Origin: Nocardioides deserti
GTDB lineage: Bacteria > Actinomycetota > Actinomycetes > Propionibacteriales > Nocardioidaceae
Reading direction: 5' to 3'
Assembly: GCF_014266025.1 (NCBI RefSeq)
Contig: NZ_JACMYC010000011.1
Span: forward strand, 23,860-87,859
Length of the DNA stretch: 64,000 bases
This document shows, piece after piece, positions 27,744-36,668 of this stretch. Made by a program: the position numbers and the translations under genes. Under the pieces are notes generated by a model. That model had not been told where the DNA came from. It saw nothing but the letters and a program-made list of their open reading frames with translations, and ran no database searches. Each line of letters starts with the position of its first letter. Within the stretch, counting starts at the first letter, position 1.

Positions 27744-29150
27744 TCAGCGGATCCCGTTGCGGAGCGCCGCCCAGGACTCGGGGTTGACGACGCCGGAGAC
27801 GGGCAGGTCGACCTTCTTCTGCCAGGCGCGGACAGCCGCGTCGGTGCGGGCGTCGAAGACGCCGGTGACGACGACCTTCGCCTTCGGGCTTGCGGCGTTG
27901 AGGGCGCGCTGGACGCGACGCACCTCGCCACCGGCGGAGCCGCGCTTGAGGACCGGCGAGGAACCGGCGGCGTGCAGGGTCATCCAGTTCGCCTTGCTCC
28001 ACCGGTCGCGCACCGGCGCGCCGGTGGCGGACTGCCACGCGCGGATGCTCGAGAGCAGGCGGGCGTTGAGCTTGCCGTTGACCGCGCCGGCGTACCGCCC
28101 CTTGTCCTTCAGCAGGCACTGCAGCGCCTTGACCTGGCGGGGGTCGGAGGGCTTCTGGTTGCCGGTGGCGGGGCGCAGCGCGGCGTAGACCGGCCAGTTC
28201 ACGCGGACGCCGCCGCACATCGCGACCTCGCGGGGCGCGATCGAGCCGCGGCCGACGTCGAGGAAGTTGCTGTCGATGTTGATCTTCACGCCGCCCCACG
28301 TCTCGTCGTGGCCGCCGCGGTACTGCTTGACGCGGCCGCCGGGGCGCCAGCCGTCGTCACGGATGTAGGAGGTGGAGGTGTTGGCGACGCCGTCCCAGCG
28401 CGCGATCCAGATCGTGTCGGGCAGCGTGTAGGTGCCGGGCCGGCTGACCCGCGCGTCGTCGAGCGCCTTGATGCCCGAGCCGGCGCTGGAGTAGACGCCG
28501 GAGACCCACCCGAGCTCGTGCAGCTTCTCGGTCCACGCGCCGACGAACGCCAGCGCGGACTCGCGGCAGTGGGTGTTGCTGTTGTCGTAGCCCTCGAGGT
28601 CGTAGAAGAGCGTGCTGCCCTGCGCGATGCCGAGCGCGGTGGCCGCGGCGACCGCCTTCTCGGCCTCGGCGAGGCCCTGCTGCCGGGCCTGGAAGTACCG
28701 GCCGTTGCCGCCGGGCTTGGGGTTGATCTTCACGTCGTCGTCGTAGCGGGGGAACCGCGGCTGGCACGACGCCTGCGGGCCGAGGGTGATCGGCAGGAGC
28801 CGCCAGCCCTTCCTCAGCTGCTTGGTCACCCAGGTCGGCGTGAGGTTCGGCTGGTTGCGGCACGCGCGGGAGTCGCCGGAGATGTAGATGCCGACGGCGA
28901 GGAACGGCGAGTGCTTGAGCCAGCGGTTCATCTTCCACTGCTCGGGAGTCAGGCACTGGTCGAAGCCGTAGCCGGTGAAGTCGCCCGGCGTGACCGGGTT
29001 GGTGCTCTTCTTCGCCACCGGTGACGTCGTTGCGGCGGAGGTCGCCGTGGCGGAGGTCGAGGTGGGCTGGTCGGCGCCCGCGGCCTGCGGGCCGAGCAGG
29101 AGCGCTCCGGCGAGCAGGGCGGACAGGACGGCAGGGGTACGGCGGCGCAT
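27744..29150 (-). CDS. Secreted glycoside-hydrolase-like (DUF1906) protein with peptidoglycan-binding repeats
   Basis: A 468-residue exported protein. A signal peptide is at about 1-26. Residues 55-300 match the DUF1906/Rv2525c-like glycoside-hydrolase fold (GYGFDQCLTPEQW, FYDLEGYDN near 180 and WIARWDG near 256), which resembles GH25 lysozymes. Two peptidoglycan-binding-like segments follow, the second clear in GEVRRVQRALN near 412. It probably acts on the cell wall. The start ATG at 29150 is preceded by TATGGT (29185-29190), giving a leader of about 28 nt. The convergent side carries the palindrome array P1-P3. Confidence 0.83.
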   Translation of the reverse strand: MRRRTPAVLSALLAGALLLGPQAAGADQPTSTSATATSAATTSPVAKKSTNPVTPGDFTGYGFDQCLTPEQWKMNRWLKHSPFLAVGIYISGDSRACRNQPNLTPTWVTKQLRKGWRLLPITLGPQASCQPRFPRYDDDVKINPKPGGNGRYFQARQQGLAEAEKAVAAATALGIAQGSTLFYDLEGYDNSNTHCRESALAFVGAWTEKLHELGWVSGVYSSAGSGIKALDDARVSRPGTYTLPDTIWIARWDGVANTSTSYIRDDGWRPGGRVKQYRGGHDETWGGVKINIDSNFLDVGRGSIAPREVAMCGGVRVNWPVYAALRPATGNQKPSDPRQVKALQCLLKDKGRYAGAVNGKLNARLLSSIRAWQSATGAPVRDRWSKANWMTLHAAGSSPVLKRGSAGGEVRRVQRALNAASPKAKVVVTGVFDARTDAAVRAWQKKVDLPVSGVVNPESWAALRNGIR

Positions 29151-29221
29151 CGGTCGTCACTCCAGGGCTGGGGGAAGGCGATTCACCATAACCACACCAG
29201 TCACACCGGTCACAGACGTTC

Positions 29222-29249
29222 GCGAGAACTACAGACCTGTAGTTCTCGC
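29222..29249. promoter_or_regulatory. 28-bp palindrome upstream of purL
   Basis: Thirteen-base arms at 29222-29234 and 29237-29249 are exact reverse complements with only AC between. The site lies 50 bp before the purL -10 element, and a further half copy GTTCTCG follows at 29253-29259. Its compact form suits a dimeric regulator rather than an RNA hairpin. Confidence 0.6.
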
Positions 29250-29298
29250 TCGGTTCTCGTCGGGCGGGGACGTGGTCGGGAGCACCGCCCGGCGCCGG

Positions 29299-29304
29299 TA
29301 GATT
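29299..29304 (+). promoter_or_regulatory. -10 element, leaderless purL start
   Basis: TAGATT lies 7 nt before the GTG at 29312. It supports that start over the upstream TTG at 29303, which would sit inside the -10 element. Confidence 0.55.
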
Positions 29305-29311
29305 GGCCGCC

Positions 29312-31567
29312 GTGCTGGACACCGTGGCCGCTGCCGCCGAGGACCCCGCCCGCGACCAGCCCTGGGCCGACCTCGGCCTCAAGGCGGACGAGTACGAACG
29401 CATCCGCGAGATCCTCGGGCGCCGCCCGACGAGCTCGGAGCTGGCGATGTACTCGGTCATGTGGAGCGAGCACTGCTCCTACAAGTCATCCAAGGTGCAC
29501 CTCAAGCAGTTCTCCGAGCTGCCGCAGGAGACCCCGCTCGGCAAGACGCTCGCCGGCATCGGGGAGAACGCCGGCGTGATCGACATCGGCCAGGGCTACG
29601 CGGTGACGTTCAAGGTCGAGAGCCACAACCACCCGTCGTACGTCGAGCCGTACCAGGGCGCCGCGACCGGCGTCGGCGGCATCGTCCGCGACATCCTCGC
29701 GATGGGTGCCCGCCCGGTCGCGGTCATGGACCCGCTGCGCTTCGGCCCGCTCGACGCCGACGACACGCACCGCGTGCTGCCGGGGATCGTGGCCGGCGTC
29801 GGTGGCTACGGCAACTGCCTCGGCCTGCCCAACATCGGCGGCGAGGCGGTCTTCGACGAGACCTACCTCGGCAACCCGCTGGTCAACGCGCTCTGCGTCG
29901 GCGTGCTGCGCCACGAGGACCTGCACCTCGCCAAGGCGAGCGGCGTCGGCAACAAGGTCGTGCTGTACGGCGCGCGCACCGGCGGCGACGGGATCGGCGG
30001 CGTCTCGGTGCTGGCGTCGGAGACGTTCGACGCGGCCGAGGACGGCACCAGCGGGCCGGCCAAGCGCCCGGCCGTGCAGGTGGGCGACCCCTTCATGGAG
30101 AAGCTGCTCATCGAGTGCACGCTCGAGATCTTCGCCGCAGGCATCGTCGCCGGCATCCAGGACCTCGGCGGCGCGGGCCTGTCCTGCGCCACCTCCGAGC
30201 TCGCGTCGGCCGGCGACGGCGGCATGCACGTCGAGCTCGACAAGGTGCCGCTGCGCGACTCCACGCTCTCGCCCGAGGAGATCCTCATGAGCGAGTCGCA
30301 GGAGCGGATGATGGCCGTCGTCGAGCCCGGCGACGTCGAGGCTTTCCTCGCGATCTGCGCGAAGTGGGACGTCGAGGCCGCGGTCATCGGCGAGGTCACC
30401 GACACCGGTCGCCTCCACGTCGACTGGCACGGCCAGCGGGTCGTCGACGTCCCGCCGCGCTCGGTCGCCCACGAGGGCCCGACCTACTCCCGTCCGCTCG
30501 CCCGGCCGTCGTGGCAGGACGCCCTCCAGGCCGACCGCGCCGAGGACCTCCCGCGTCCCTCGACCCCCGAGGAGCTGCGGAAGACGCTGCTGCGGATGGT
30601 CGCCAGCCCGAACCTCTGCGACAAGTCGTGGATCACCGACCAGTACGACCGCTACGTCCGCGGCAACACCGTCCTCGCCCAGCCCTCCGACAGCGGCATG
30701 GTCCGCGTCGACGAGGAGACCAACCTCGGCGTCGCGGTCTCCACCGACTGCAACGGCCGGTTCGCCAAGCTCGACCCGTACGCCGGCGCGCAGCTCGCCC
30801 TCGCGGAGTCCTACCGCAACGTGGCGACCGGCGGCGCGGTCCCGCTCGCGATCTCCGACTGCCTCAACTTCGGCTCGCCCGAGGACCCGGCGGTCATGTG
30901 GCAGTTCGCCGAGGCCTGCCGCGGCCTCAAGGACGGGTGCGCCGAGCTCGGCATCCCGGTGACCGGCGGCAACGTCAGCCTCTACAACCAGACCGGCGAG
31001 ACCGCGATCCTGCCGACTCCCGTCGTCGCCGTGCTCGGGGTCGTCGAGGACGTCACCCGGCGCACCCCGTCCGCGTGGTCGCAGGCGGGCGAGACCGTCT
31101 TCCTGCTCGGCGAGACCCGCGAGGAGCTCTCCGGCTCCGAGTGGGCGAACGTCGTGCACGGCCACCTCGGCGGCACCCCGCCGCGGGTCGACCTCGCGGC
31201 CGAGAAGGCGCTCGCCCAGCTGCTCCACGAGGGCGTCGGCCTGCTCACCAGCGCCCACGACTGCGCCGACGGCGGGCTCGCCCAGACCCTCGCCGAGGCC
31301 GCGATGCGGACCATGGTCGGCGTGACCGTGACCCTTCCGGGCGACGCCTTCGTCGGGCTGTTCGCGGAGTCGGCCGCGCGCGCGGTCGTCACCGTGCCGG
31401 CCGGCGACGCCGACCGCCTGCGCGACCTCGCCGCGCGCCACGGCGTACCCCTCACGGAGCTGGGGACCACCGGCGGCGACGCGCTGGTCGTCGAGGGCGC
31501 CTTCGAGGTGCCGCTGCTCGAGCTGCGTTCGGCCTGGACGGCGACGCTGCCGGCTGCGCTGGCCTAG
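29312..31567 (+). CDS. purL: Phosphoribosylformylglycinamidine synthase subunit PurL
   Basis: The catalytic subunit of FGAM synthase, which uses ATP and ammonia from PurQ. At 751 residues it is the small, glutaminase-free PurL that needs PurS and PurQ. Two AIR-synthase-type halves are visible, with EHCSYKSSK near 51 and [20 protein letters not shown] near 103, and NVSLYNQTG in the second half. The GTG at 29312 follows a leaderless promoter, and an in-frame TTG at 29303 was rejected. ArfB starts 4 bp after the stop and may share the message. Confidence 0.96.
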   Translation: MLDTVAAAAEDPARDQPWADLGLKADEYERIREILGRRPTSSELAMYSVMWSEHCSYKSSKVHLKQFSELPQETPLGKTLAGIGENAGVIDIGQGYAVTFKVESHNHPSYVEPYQGAATGVGGIVRDILAMGARPVAVMDPLRFGPLDADDTHRVLPGIVAGVGGYGNCLGLPNIGGEAVFDETYLGNPLVNALCVGVLRHEDLHLAKASGVGNKVVLYGARTGGDGIGGVSVLASETFDAAEDGTSGPAKRPAVQVGDPFMEKLLIECTLEIFAAGIVAGIQDLGGAGLSCATSELASAGDGGMHVELDKVPLRDSTLSPEEILMSESQERMMAVVEPGDVEAFLAICAKWDVEAAVIGEVTDTGRLHVDWHGQRVVDVPPRSVAHEGPTYSRPLARPSWQDALQADRAEDLPRPSTPEELRKTLLRMVASPNLCDKSWITDQYDRYVRGNTVLAQPSDSGMVRVDEETNLGVAVSTDCNGRFAKLDPYAGAQLALAESYRNVATGGAVPLAISDCLNFGSPEDPAVMWQFAEACRGLKDGCAELGIPVTGGNVSLYNQTGETAILPTPVVAVLGVVEDVTRRTPSAWSQAGETVFLLGETREELSGSEWANVVHGHLGGTPPRVDLAAEKALAQLLHEGVGLLTSAHDCADGGLAQTLAEAAMRTMVGVTVTLPGDAFVGLFAESAARAVVTVPAGDADRLRDLAARHGVPLTELGTTGGDALVVEGAFEVPLLELRSAWTATLPAALA

Positions 31568-31570
31568 GCC

Positions 31571-31996
31571 TTGCCCGACGACCTGGTCGTCACGGGGCGG
31601 TGGACCGTCCCCGACGCCGAGCTGTCCGAGCGGTTCTCCCGCTCGTCCGGCCCCGGCGGCCAGGGCGTCAACACGGCCGACTCGCGGGTCGAGCTGTCGT
31701 ACGACGTCGCCGGCTCGCCGACGCTGCCCGACCACCTGCGCGACCGGGTCCTCGGCCGGCTGGCCGGGCGGCTGGTCGACGGGGTGCTGACCATCGCCGC
31801 GAGCGAGCACCGCACCCAGCTCGCCAACCGCCGGGCCGCTCGGGAACGAATGGCTGCCGTGCTCCGCGACGCCTGCGCCCCGCCACCGCCCACCCGACGG
31901 CCGACCCGGCCCACCCGCGGGTCGAAGGAGCGGCGGCTGGCCGCGAAGAAGCGGCGCGGGGAGACCAAGCGCGGCCGGCAGGGCCGGTTCGAGTGA
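31571..31996 (+). CDS. arfB: Peptidyl-tRNA hydrolase ArfB-like (GGQ domain)
   Basis: A 141-residue release-factor-like hydrolase that frees nascent chains from stalled ribosomes. The catalytic motif SSGPGGQGVN is at 25-34, with GGQ at 29-31, and the basic C-terminal tail (KERRLAAKKRRGETKRGRQGRF) is the part that enters the empty mRNA channel. The start is a TTG at 31571, a rare choice but well placed, 4 bp after purL. The stop overlaps the GTG of the next gene by 4 nt. Confidence 0.9.
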   Translation: MPDDLVVTGRWTVPDAELSERFSRSSGPGGQGVNTADSRVELSYDVAGSPTLPDHLRDRVLGRLAGRLVDGVLTIAASEHRTQLANRRAARERMAAVLRDACAPPPPTRRPTRPTRGSKERRLAAKKRRGETKRGRQGRFE

Positions 31997-32862
31997 GGCT
32001 GTCACGACGTGTGGTGCTGGGCGGCCCGGCCGCGGTGGGTATCGGCTCCCTGGCCGCCTGCGGCGACGACCCGCCGCCGGGCCCCACATCGAGGAGGAGT
32101 GAGCGCGTGACGACGACCCCCGAGGTCCGACGGATCGAGTACGGCGAGGGTCCTGCCCGGTTCGGCGAGCTGCACCTGCCCGCGGGTGACCCGCGCGGGG
32201 TGGTCGTGGTGGTGCACGGCGGCTTCTGGCGCGCGCAGTACGACCTGTCGCTCGGCACCCCGCTCGCCGTCGACCTCGCGCGGCGCGGGTGGGCGGCGTG
32301 GAACATCGAGTACCGCCGGGTCGGCTCCGGGACCGGCGGTGGTGGCGGCGCTCCCGAGACGTTCGACGACGTGGCCGCCGCGATCGACGCGCTGCGCGGG
32401 ACCGACCTGGACCTGTCGACCGTCGTCGCCGTGGGGCACTCCGCGGGCGGTCACCTCGCGGCGTGGGCGGCGTCCCGCGCGCGCGACGAGCGCTGGGCCG
32501 GCGGCGTCGAGCTCACCGGGGTGGTGTCGCAGGCCGGTGTGCTCGACCTGCGGCGGGCGATCCGCGAGGGCGTGGGCGAGACGGCCGTCCAGGACCTGCT
32601 CGGGATCGGTGCCGACCCGGGCGCGGTCGACGCGGCCTACGACCCGCAGCAGCAGCTGCCCCTCGGCGTACCGCTGTGGTGCGTCCACGGCCGCGACGAC
32701 GACATCGTCCCGATCAACCAGTCCGAGGAGTACGTCGCCGCCGCGACCGCCGCCGGCGCCCGGGCCGAGCTGGTGGCCGTCGACGATGACCACTTCGTCG
32801 TCATCGACCCCGACGGCCCGGCCTGGGCGGAGATCGTCGGGATCCTCGACGGGCTGGGCTGA
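31993..32862 (+). CDS. Exported alpha/beta hydrolase, Tat lipoprotein
   Basis: A 289-residue hydrolase with a twin-arginine signal (SRRVVLGG) and a lipobox, LAAC, with Cys23, so it should be exported folded and lipid-anchored. The alpha/beta fold shows HGG at 75-77 (oxyanion hole), nucleophile Ser150 in VGHSAGGH, and a late Asp/His pair near HGRDDDIVP and DDHFVVID. It resembles esterases of the kynurenine formamidase/BD-FAE type. The GTG at 31993 overlaps the arfB stop. The terminator hairpin after it includes the last codons of the gene. Confidence 0.86.
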   Translation: MRLSRRVVLGGPAAVGIGSLAACGDDPPPGPTSRRSERVTTTPEVRRIEYGEGPARFGELHLPAGDPRGVVVVVHGGFWRAQYDLSLGTPLAVDLARRGWAAWNIEYRRVGSGTGGGGGAPETFDDVAAAIDALRGTDLDLSTVVAVGHSAGGHLAAWAASRARDERWAGGVELTGVVSQAGVLDLRRAIREGVGETAVQDLLGIGADPGAVDAAYDPQQQLPLGVPLWCVHGRDDDIVPINQSEEYVAAATAAGARAELVAVDDDHFVVIDPDGPAWAEIVGILDGLG

Positions 32863-32879
32863 GCGCCCAGCCCGTCGAG
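32845..32879. terminator. 15-bp terminator stem across a stop codon
   Basis: Fifteen-base arms at 32845-32859 and 32865-32879 pair perfectly around a 5-base loop that contains the hydrolase stop codon. The coding end thus forms one arm. It lies between convergent genes. Confidence 0.8.
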
Positions 32880-32913
32880 TCCAGCCCGTCGAGGTCGATC
32901 TCGTCGGGCCGGC

Positions 32914-34548
32914 TCAGCGGCTGACGGTCAGCGTCCCGCCGTGCCCGTGCCCGTGGCCGTGGCCGTGCGCCAGCGGCGTGGTCGCGTTGCGCCGGTCGTG
33001 GCCGGTGGCGCGGCCGTTGACCGTCTTCGTGCTGAACGCGTAGGTGCCGACCAGCGAGGCGATCGCCTTGGTGTTGACCCGCACCGCCTTCATGTTGACG
33101 TTGGACAGGTCGTCGCAGGCCTGGTGGTAGCACGCGTCGTACGCCTCGCCGGCCTCGCCGCCGAACAGCTTCGCCTCGGCCTCGGTCTTGATGCCCTCGG
33201 CGCCGGTGAAGAGGCCGCCCGCCGGGATGCCCTCGGCGATGAACGGGCCGTAGTCGCTGCGGCCGTCGAAGGCGGTCGGGCGCGTGGCGAGGCCGCGGCT
33301 CTTGAAGAACTTCCGGAAGGCCCGTTCGATCTGCGCCGACCCCTTCGGTGCCTCGGCGGCCTCGTCGCCGGCCGGGAACGCGGAGTTGTCGCCGTCGTAC
33401 ACGAACAGCGCGTAGTTCGGCGAGCCGACCATGTCGAAGTTGAGGTAGAGCGCGATGTCGCGCAGCGCCCGGGGGTTCTCCGCGGCGAGCTCGCCGACGT
33501 AGTGCTCCGCGCCCAGCAGGCCCGACTCCTCAGCACCCCACCAGGCGAACCGCACCTGGTTCCTGGGCGCCTTGATCTTCCTCGCCAGCTTCTCCGCGAC
33601 GTGGAGGAGCGCGCCGCTGCCGGTCGCGTTGTCGTTGATGCCGTTGCCCTCGACGACGCTGTCGAGGTGGGCGCCGGCCATGACGACGTTGCCCTGCCGG
33701 CCGCGCTGGGTCTGGGCGGTGACGTTCCAGGTGGTGCGGGTCTCGGACTCGGTGGAGGTGGAGACGCGGGCGGTCGCGCCCTCGAGGTCGCGGCCGACCG
33801 CGAAGCTGCTGGTCACGGCCGGGACCGTGCCGACCGGCCCGCCGAGGGTGCCGATGTAGGGGCCGCTGCGGTCCTCGCCGTTGCCCTGGTTCATCACGAT
33901 GACCGCGGCGGCGCCGGCGTCCTGGGCGTTGACCACCTTGACCGCGAAGTCGCAGGTGCCGCGGCGGACGAGCGCGATGTTGCCGGCGGTGAAGCCGGCG
34001 AAGTCCTCGGCCTCGCAGCCGCTGGTGGAGTTCTCGATGTCGTCGAGCGCGAGGTCGACGCCCTCGACGGTGGCCGTCACGTCACCGGAGCCGGAGTACT
34101 CCAACAGGTCGAAGTCGGTGCCCTCGACGTACGTCGCCGGGTCCGGGTCGGTGCGCTCGAGCACCGACGGGGCCGTGACCTCGAAGTACGGGAAGTCGAA
34201 GGACTGCACCTGAGGGTGGTAGCCGGCCCTGCGCAGCTGGTTGACCACGTAGTTCTTCGAGGCGCGGTAGCCGGGGGTGCCCGACGCGCGGCTGCCGTGC
34301 TGGTCACCGATCTTCTCGAACGCCACGAGGTGCTTGCGCACGCCCGGCCCGGTCACGGACCTGACCAGCGCGGCGACCTTGTCGTCGGGCCCGGCCTTCG
34401 CGGCAGCGGGGGCTGCTGCTGGGGCGGCTGCTGGTGCGGGCGAGGCGGTGGCGGTGGTGCCGGGCAGGGTGGCGGCGGCGAGGACCGCCGCGCCGGCAAG
34501 ACCGGCGAGGGTGCCGGCCACAGGCCGGTTGGTGCGGATTCTGCTCAC
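32914..34548 (-). CDS. Secreted M28 family aminopeptidase with PA domain
   Basis: A 544-residue exported peptidase. A signal peptide and a low-complexity Ala/Pro stretch fill about 1-50. The M28 catalytic domain surrounds a protease-associated (PA) insert at about 150-280. Zinc ligands are seen in AGAHLDSVVEGNGINDNATG, the glutamates of WGAEESGLLG, the Asp of NFDMVGSP, and a His in ACYHQACDD. Such enzymes remove N-terminal residues from peptides outside the cell. The C-terminal HGHGHGHGHG tail may bind metal. The start is the GTG at 34548 behind GGGAGA. Confidence 0.9.
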   Translation of the reverse strand: MSRIRTNRPVAGTLAGLAGAAVLAAATLPGTTATASPAPAAAPAAAPAAAKAGPDDKVAALVRSVTGPGVRKHLVAFEKIGDQHGSRASGTPGYRASKNYVVNQLRRAGYHPQVQSFDFPYFEVTAPSVLERTDPDPATYVEGTDFDLLEYSGSGDVTATVEGVDLALDDIENSTSGCEAEDFAGFTAGNIALVRRGTCDFAVKVVNAQDAGAAAVIVMNQGNGEDRSGPYIGTLGGPVGTVPAVTSSFAVGRDLEGATARVSTSTESETRTTWNVTAQTQRGRQGNVVMAGAHLDSVVEGNGINDNATGSGALLHVAEKLARKIKAPRNQVRFAWWGAEESGLLGAEHYVGELAAENPRALRDIALYLNFDMVGSPNYALFVYDGDNSAFPAGDEAAEAPKGSAQIERAFRKFFKSRGLATRPTAFDGRSDYGPFIAEGIPAGGLFTGAEGIKTEAEAKLFGGEAGEAYDACYHQACDDLSNVNMKAVRVNTKAIASLVGTYAFSTKTVNGRATGHDRRNATTPLAHGHGHGHGHGGTLTVSR

Positions 34549-34707
34549 AGGGGTCTCCCGAGAGACGGGCGCGCCGGCGGCACGCGAGGCGGTCAACCTA
34601 GGTCCGCGCCACGACGCTCCACAAGGGTCGTGGCGGCGCCTACCCACTTCTGGTCGAGCAGGCGAGCCCGGGCGCTGGGGTAGTCGTCCAGCCGGCGGGT
34701 GCGTGGT

Positions 34708-35921
34708 CTATATCCGCATGTGGAAGGTGACCTGGTTGTCGGGGTGGATGGTGGTCTCGAACGTGGGGTCGTGGATGCGGGCGTGGTGGCGGGGGCAGAG
34801 CAGCCGGGCCTTGTCGTGTTGGTCTTGCCGCCGTTGAGCCAGCTGTCGTCGTGGTGGGCGTGGCACAGGTGGGCGGGCCAGTCGCAGCCGAGGGCGGTGC
34901 ACTGCCGTTGGGTGAGGACGAGGCCGAGGCGTTGGGCGCCGGTGAACAGCCGTGCGGTGCGGCCCAGGTCCAGCAGCTCGGAGCGGCTGCCCAGGACGGC
35001 GGGGATGAGCCCGGCCTCGCACGCCATCCGCCGGGCCAGCGCCGCTGAGATGGGTTCGCCGGTCTCGAGGACCGCGCGGCCGATGTCGCTCTTCAGTCCG
35101 GTGAAGTCGAGGAGCAGGACGATGGAGGCGTTGAGGCCGCCGAGCTGCGGCAGCTTGTGGGCGGGGAGGCGTTCGATGAGCTCGCAGAACGCGTCCCCCA
35201 TCCGTTCCGGTGGCGGTCGCCGCTCGGCGACCTCCGATGCGTCCTCGTCCTTGGTGGCGGCCTGGTGCTTGGGCGCGGCGAACGCGAGCAGCATCTTGCG
35301 CAGCATCGCGCCCTGCATCGTGGGGATGGCGAACTTCCCGCGGTAGCTGCCCTTCCCGTCGAGGCTCATGGTCAGCCACGCGTTCGCCCGTGCCTCGCGC
35401 TCCTCGCGTTCCAACGCCCGCGCGTCGAGTTCCTCGCCGATCTCGGGTGCGACGACGGTGAGGACGTGCTTGGCCAGGATCGCCAGCGATCGCGGGTCGA
35501 GGTCGACAGCCTCGTGCAGGAGGTGCTTCTCGGCCCGTTCGGGGATGGTCGGGTCGGGAAGGTCGTCCGGGAGCCGGTCGACGCACTCGGTGATCACGCG
35601 GGCGTGGTCGGTGCTGATCGCGCCCTCCGCCAGGGCGGCCGACGTCGGGGCGTGGCGGTCGAGCGACTCGGCCAGCCGCATCCGGCGCTTGGCAGCCGGC
35701 CGGTCCTGCTTCGTCTCGTGGCCCCACCACGAGGCGGTGTCGGTCGCGCCGACCTTGTCGCCGACCGCGCGGCGGTCGGCCTTGGCGGCCAGGCGGAGCT
35801 CGAGGGCCTCGACCTGTGCGCGGAGCCGGGTGGCTTCGAGGAGGGTCGCGGCGACCTCGCCGTCGGACATCTGCCACAGCTGGGAGCCGCATGCCGAGCG
35901 GGTCTTGCGACCGCGCGGCAC
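34708..35921 (-). pseudogene. DUF222/HNH endonuclease-like gene, frameshifted
   Basis: This gene encodes an actinobacterial DUF222 protein with a C-terminal HNH nuclease domain. The first part reads in one frame from 35921 to about 34817. The HNH core begins there, HLCHAHHDDSWLNGGKTN, but then the frame fails. The continuation, KARLLCPRHHARIHDPTF and its end at 34708, lies in the next frame. One base is missing at 34816-34817, where a full codon would be expected. Uncorrected, the first frame runs on to a stop at 34593 with no family match. A sequencing error would look the same. Whether it is inactive cannot be told from sequence alone. Confidence 0.7.
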
Positions 35922-36230
35922 ACCGGGTGTGCGCTGTGTCGGGAGTCTTTGGCCATGGGTCTACTCAAGCAGTGACCACCGACAGTGCGGCCGCTGTTTC
36001 CCCAGGTCAGACCAGTATGCGGACACCGATCTGGAGAGTTCCTCGGCGGGTTTCGAGACGGGCCTGGCGGCCCACCTCGACCAGCCGAGAGCGTGAGCCG
36101 GGAGGCAGCCGCGACCCACGGCGTACCTCTCCTCATGGCTGCCTCCACCGCAACCACCCGCTACCCGAGGCCGGAGGCCGGCTGCCAGGGGGCTCGCTGC
36201 TCGACCAGCGGAGGACAGCCGCCACCCCTC
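35922..36230. other. Noncoding region between the HNH gene and a Rossmann-like gene
   Basis: A stretch of about 310 bases between divergent genes. Its short open frames lack any family resemblance, and I see no operator or repeat in it. The right end carries the leaderless promoter of the next gene. Confidence 0.6.
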
Positions 36231-36236
36231 TAGCCT
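36231..36236 (+). promoter_or_regulatory. -10 element, leaderless start
   Basis: TAGCCT lies 6 nt before the GTG at 36243, favouring that codon over the GTG at 36237. Confidence 0.5.
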
Positions 36237-36242
36237 GTGCAG

Positions 36243-36665
36243 GTGCTGCTGCGGTGGAAGCTGGGGGTCGTCGTGGGCGGCGGGGTGGGCGCCGGACATG
36301 AGGTGTGCCTGCGGCTCGGCCGGTCCGGGGCGAGCGTCCTGGTCGTGGACGCGGACGCAGCGGCGGCGGAGGCGACGGCGGCGGAGGTACGCCGCAGCCG
36401 GGTGTCGGCGTGGTCGTTGCAGGCCGACCTCGCGACCGAGCCGCACGACGACCAGCTCGTGGCCGGTCGGGCCCGTGACCTCGGCGGCGCCGACCTGGTC
36501 ATCACCACAGGACTGGGCGCCCGGACGGCGCTCGGCCTGGGCCGCCTGCTGCTCGACGACCCGGTGCTCGTGCCGGGGCCGCGCGACCTCGACGGCTCCC
36601 GCACGGCGGCGGCCGTCCTCGGCCTGCTGCGCGACGCCGCGGCCGACCCGGTGGTCCTCCTGTAG
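36243..36665 (+). CDS. Short Rossmann-fold protein, SDR-like
   Basis: A 140-residue protein that begins like a short-chain dehydrogenase: the glycine-rich VVVGGGVGAGHEVCLRL near 9-25 is followed by VLVVDAD, the end of the second strand. It then stops far short of the 250 residues of a full SDR and has no catalytic YxxxK. It may bind a nucleotide without redox activity. The GTG at 36243 is chosen from the -10 spacing. The gene is convergent with the Nei-like gene, whose stop lies 3 bp away. Confidence 0.65.
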   Translation: MLLRWKLGVVVGGGVGAGHEVCLRLGRSGASVLVVDADAAAAEATAAEVRRSRVSAWSLQADLATEPHDDQLVAGRARDLGGADLVITTGLGARTALGLGRLLLDDPVLVPGPRDLDGSRTAAAVLGLLRDAAADPVVLL

Positions 36666-36668
36666 CGC

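Noticed and set aside
29303..29311. TTG at 29303 as the purL start
   Set aside because: It would lie inside the TAGATT -10 element; GTG at 29312 has the right distance for a leaderless start.
34593..34707. Continuation of the HNH gene's first frame to a stop at 34593
   Set aside because: This tail has no family resemblance, while the neighbouring frame carries the rest of the HNH motif and the expected C-terminus.
34708..35921. DUF222/HNH gene as part of a mobile element
   Set aside because: No inverted repeats, target duplications, integrase or transposase were seen. DUF222/HNH genes are usually multi-copy in actinobacteria, but this alone does not prove mobility.
35985..36233. 82-codon open frame upstream of the Rossmann-like gene
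   Set aside because: No ribosome binding site, no conserved motif and shadow-like composition.
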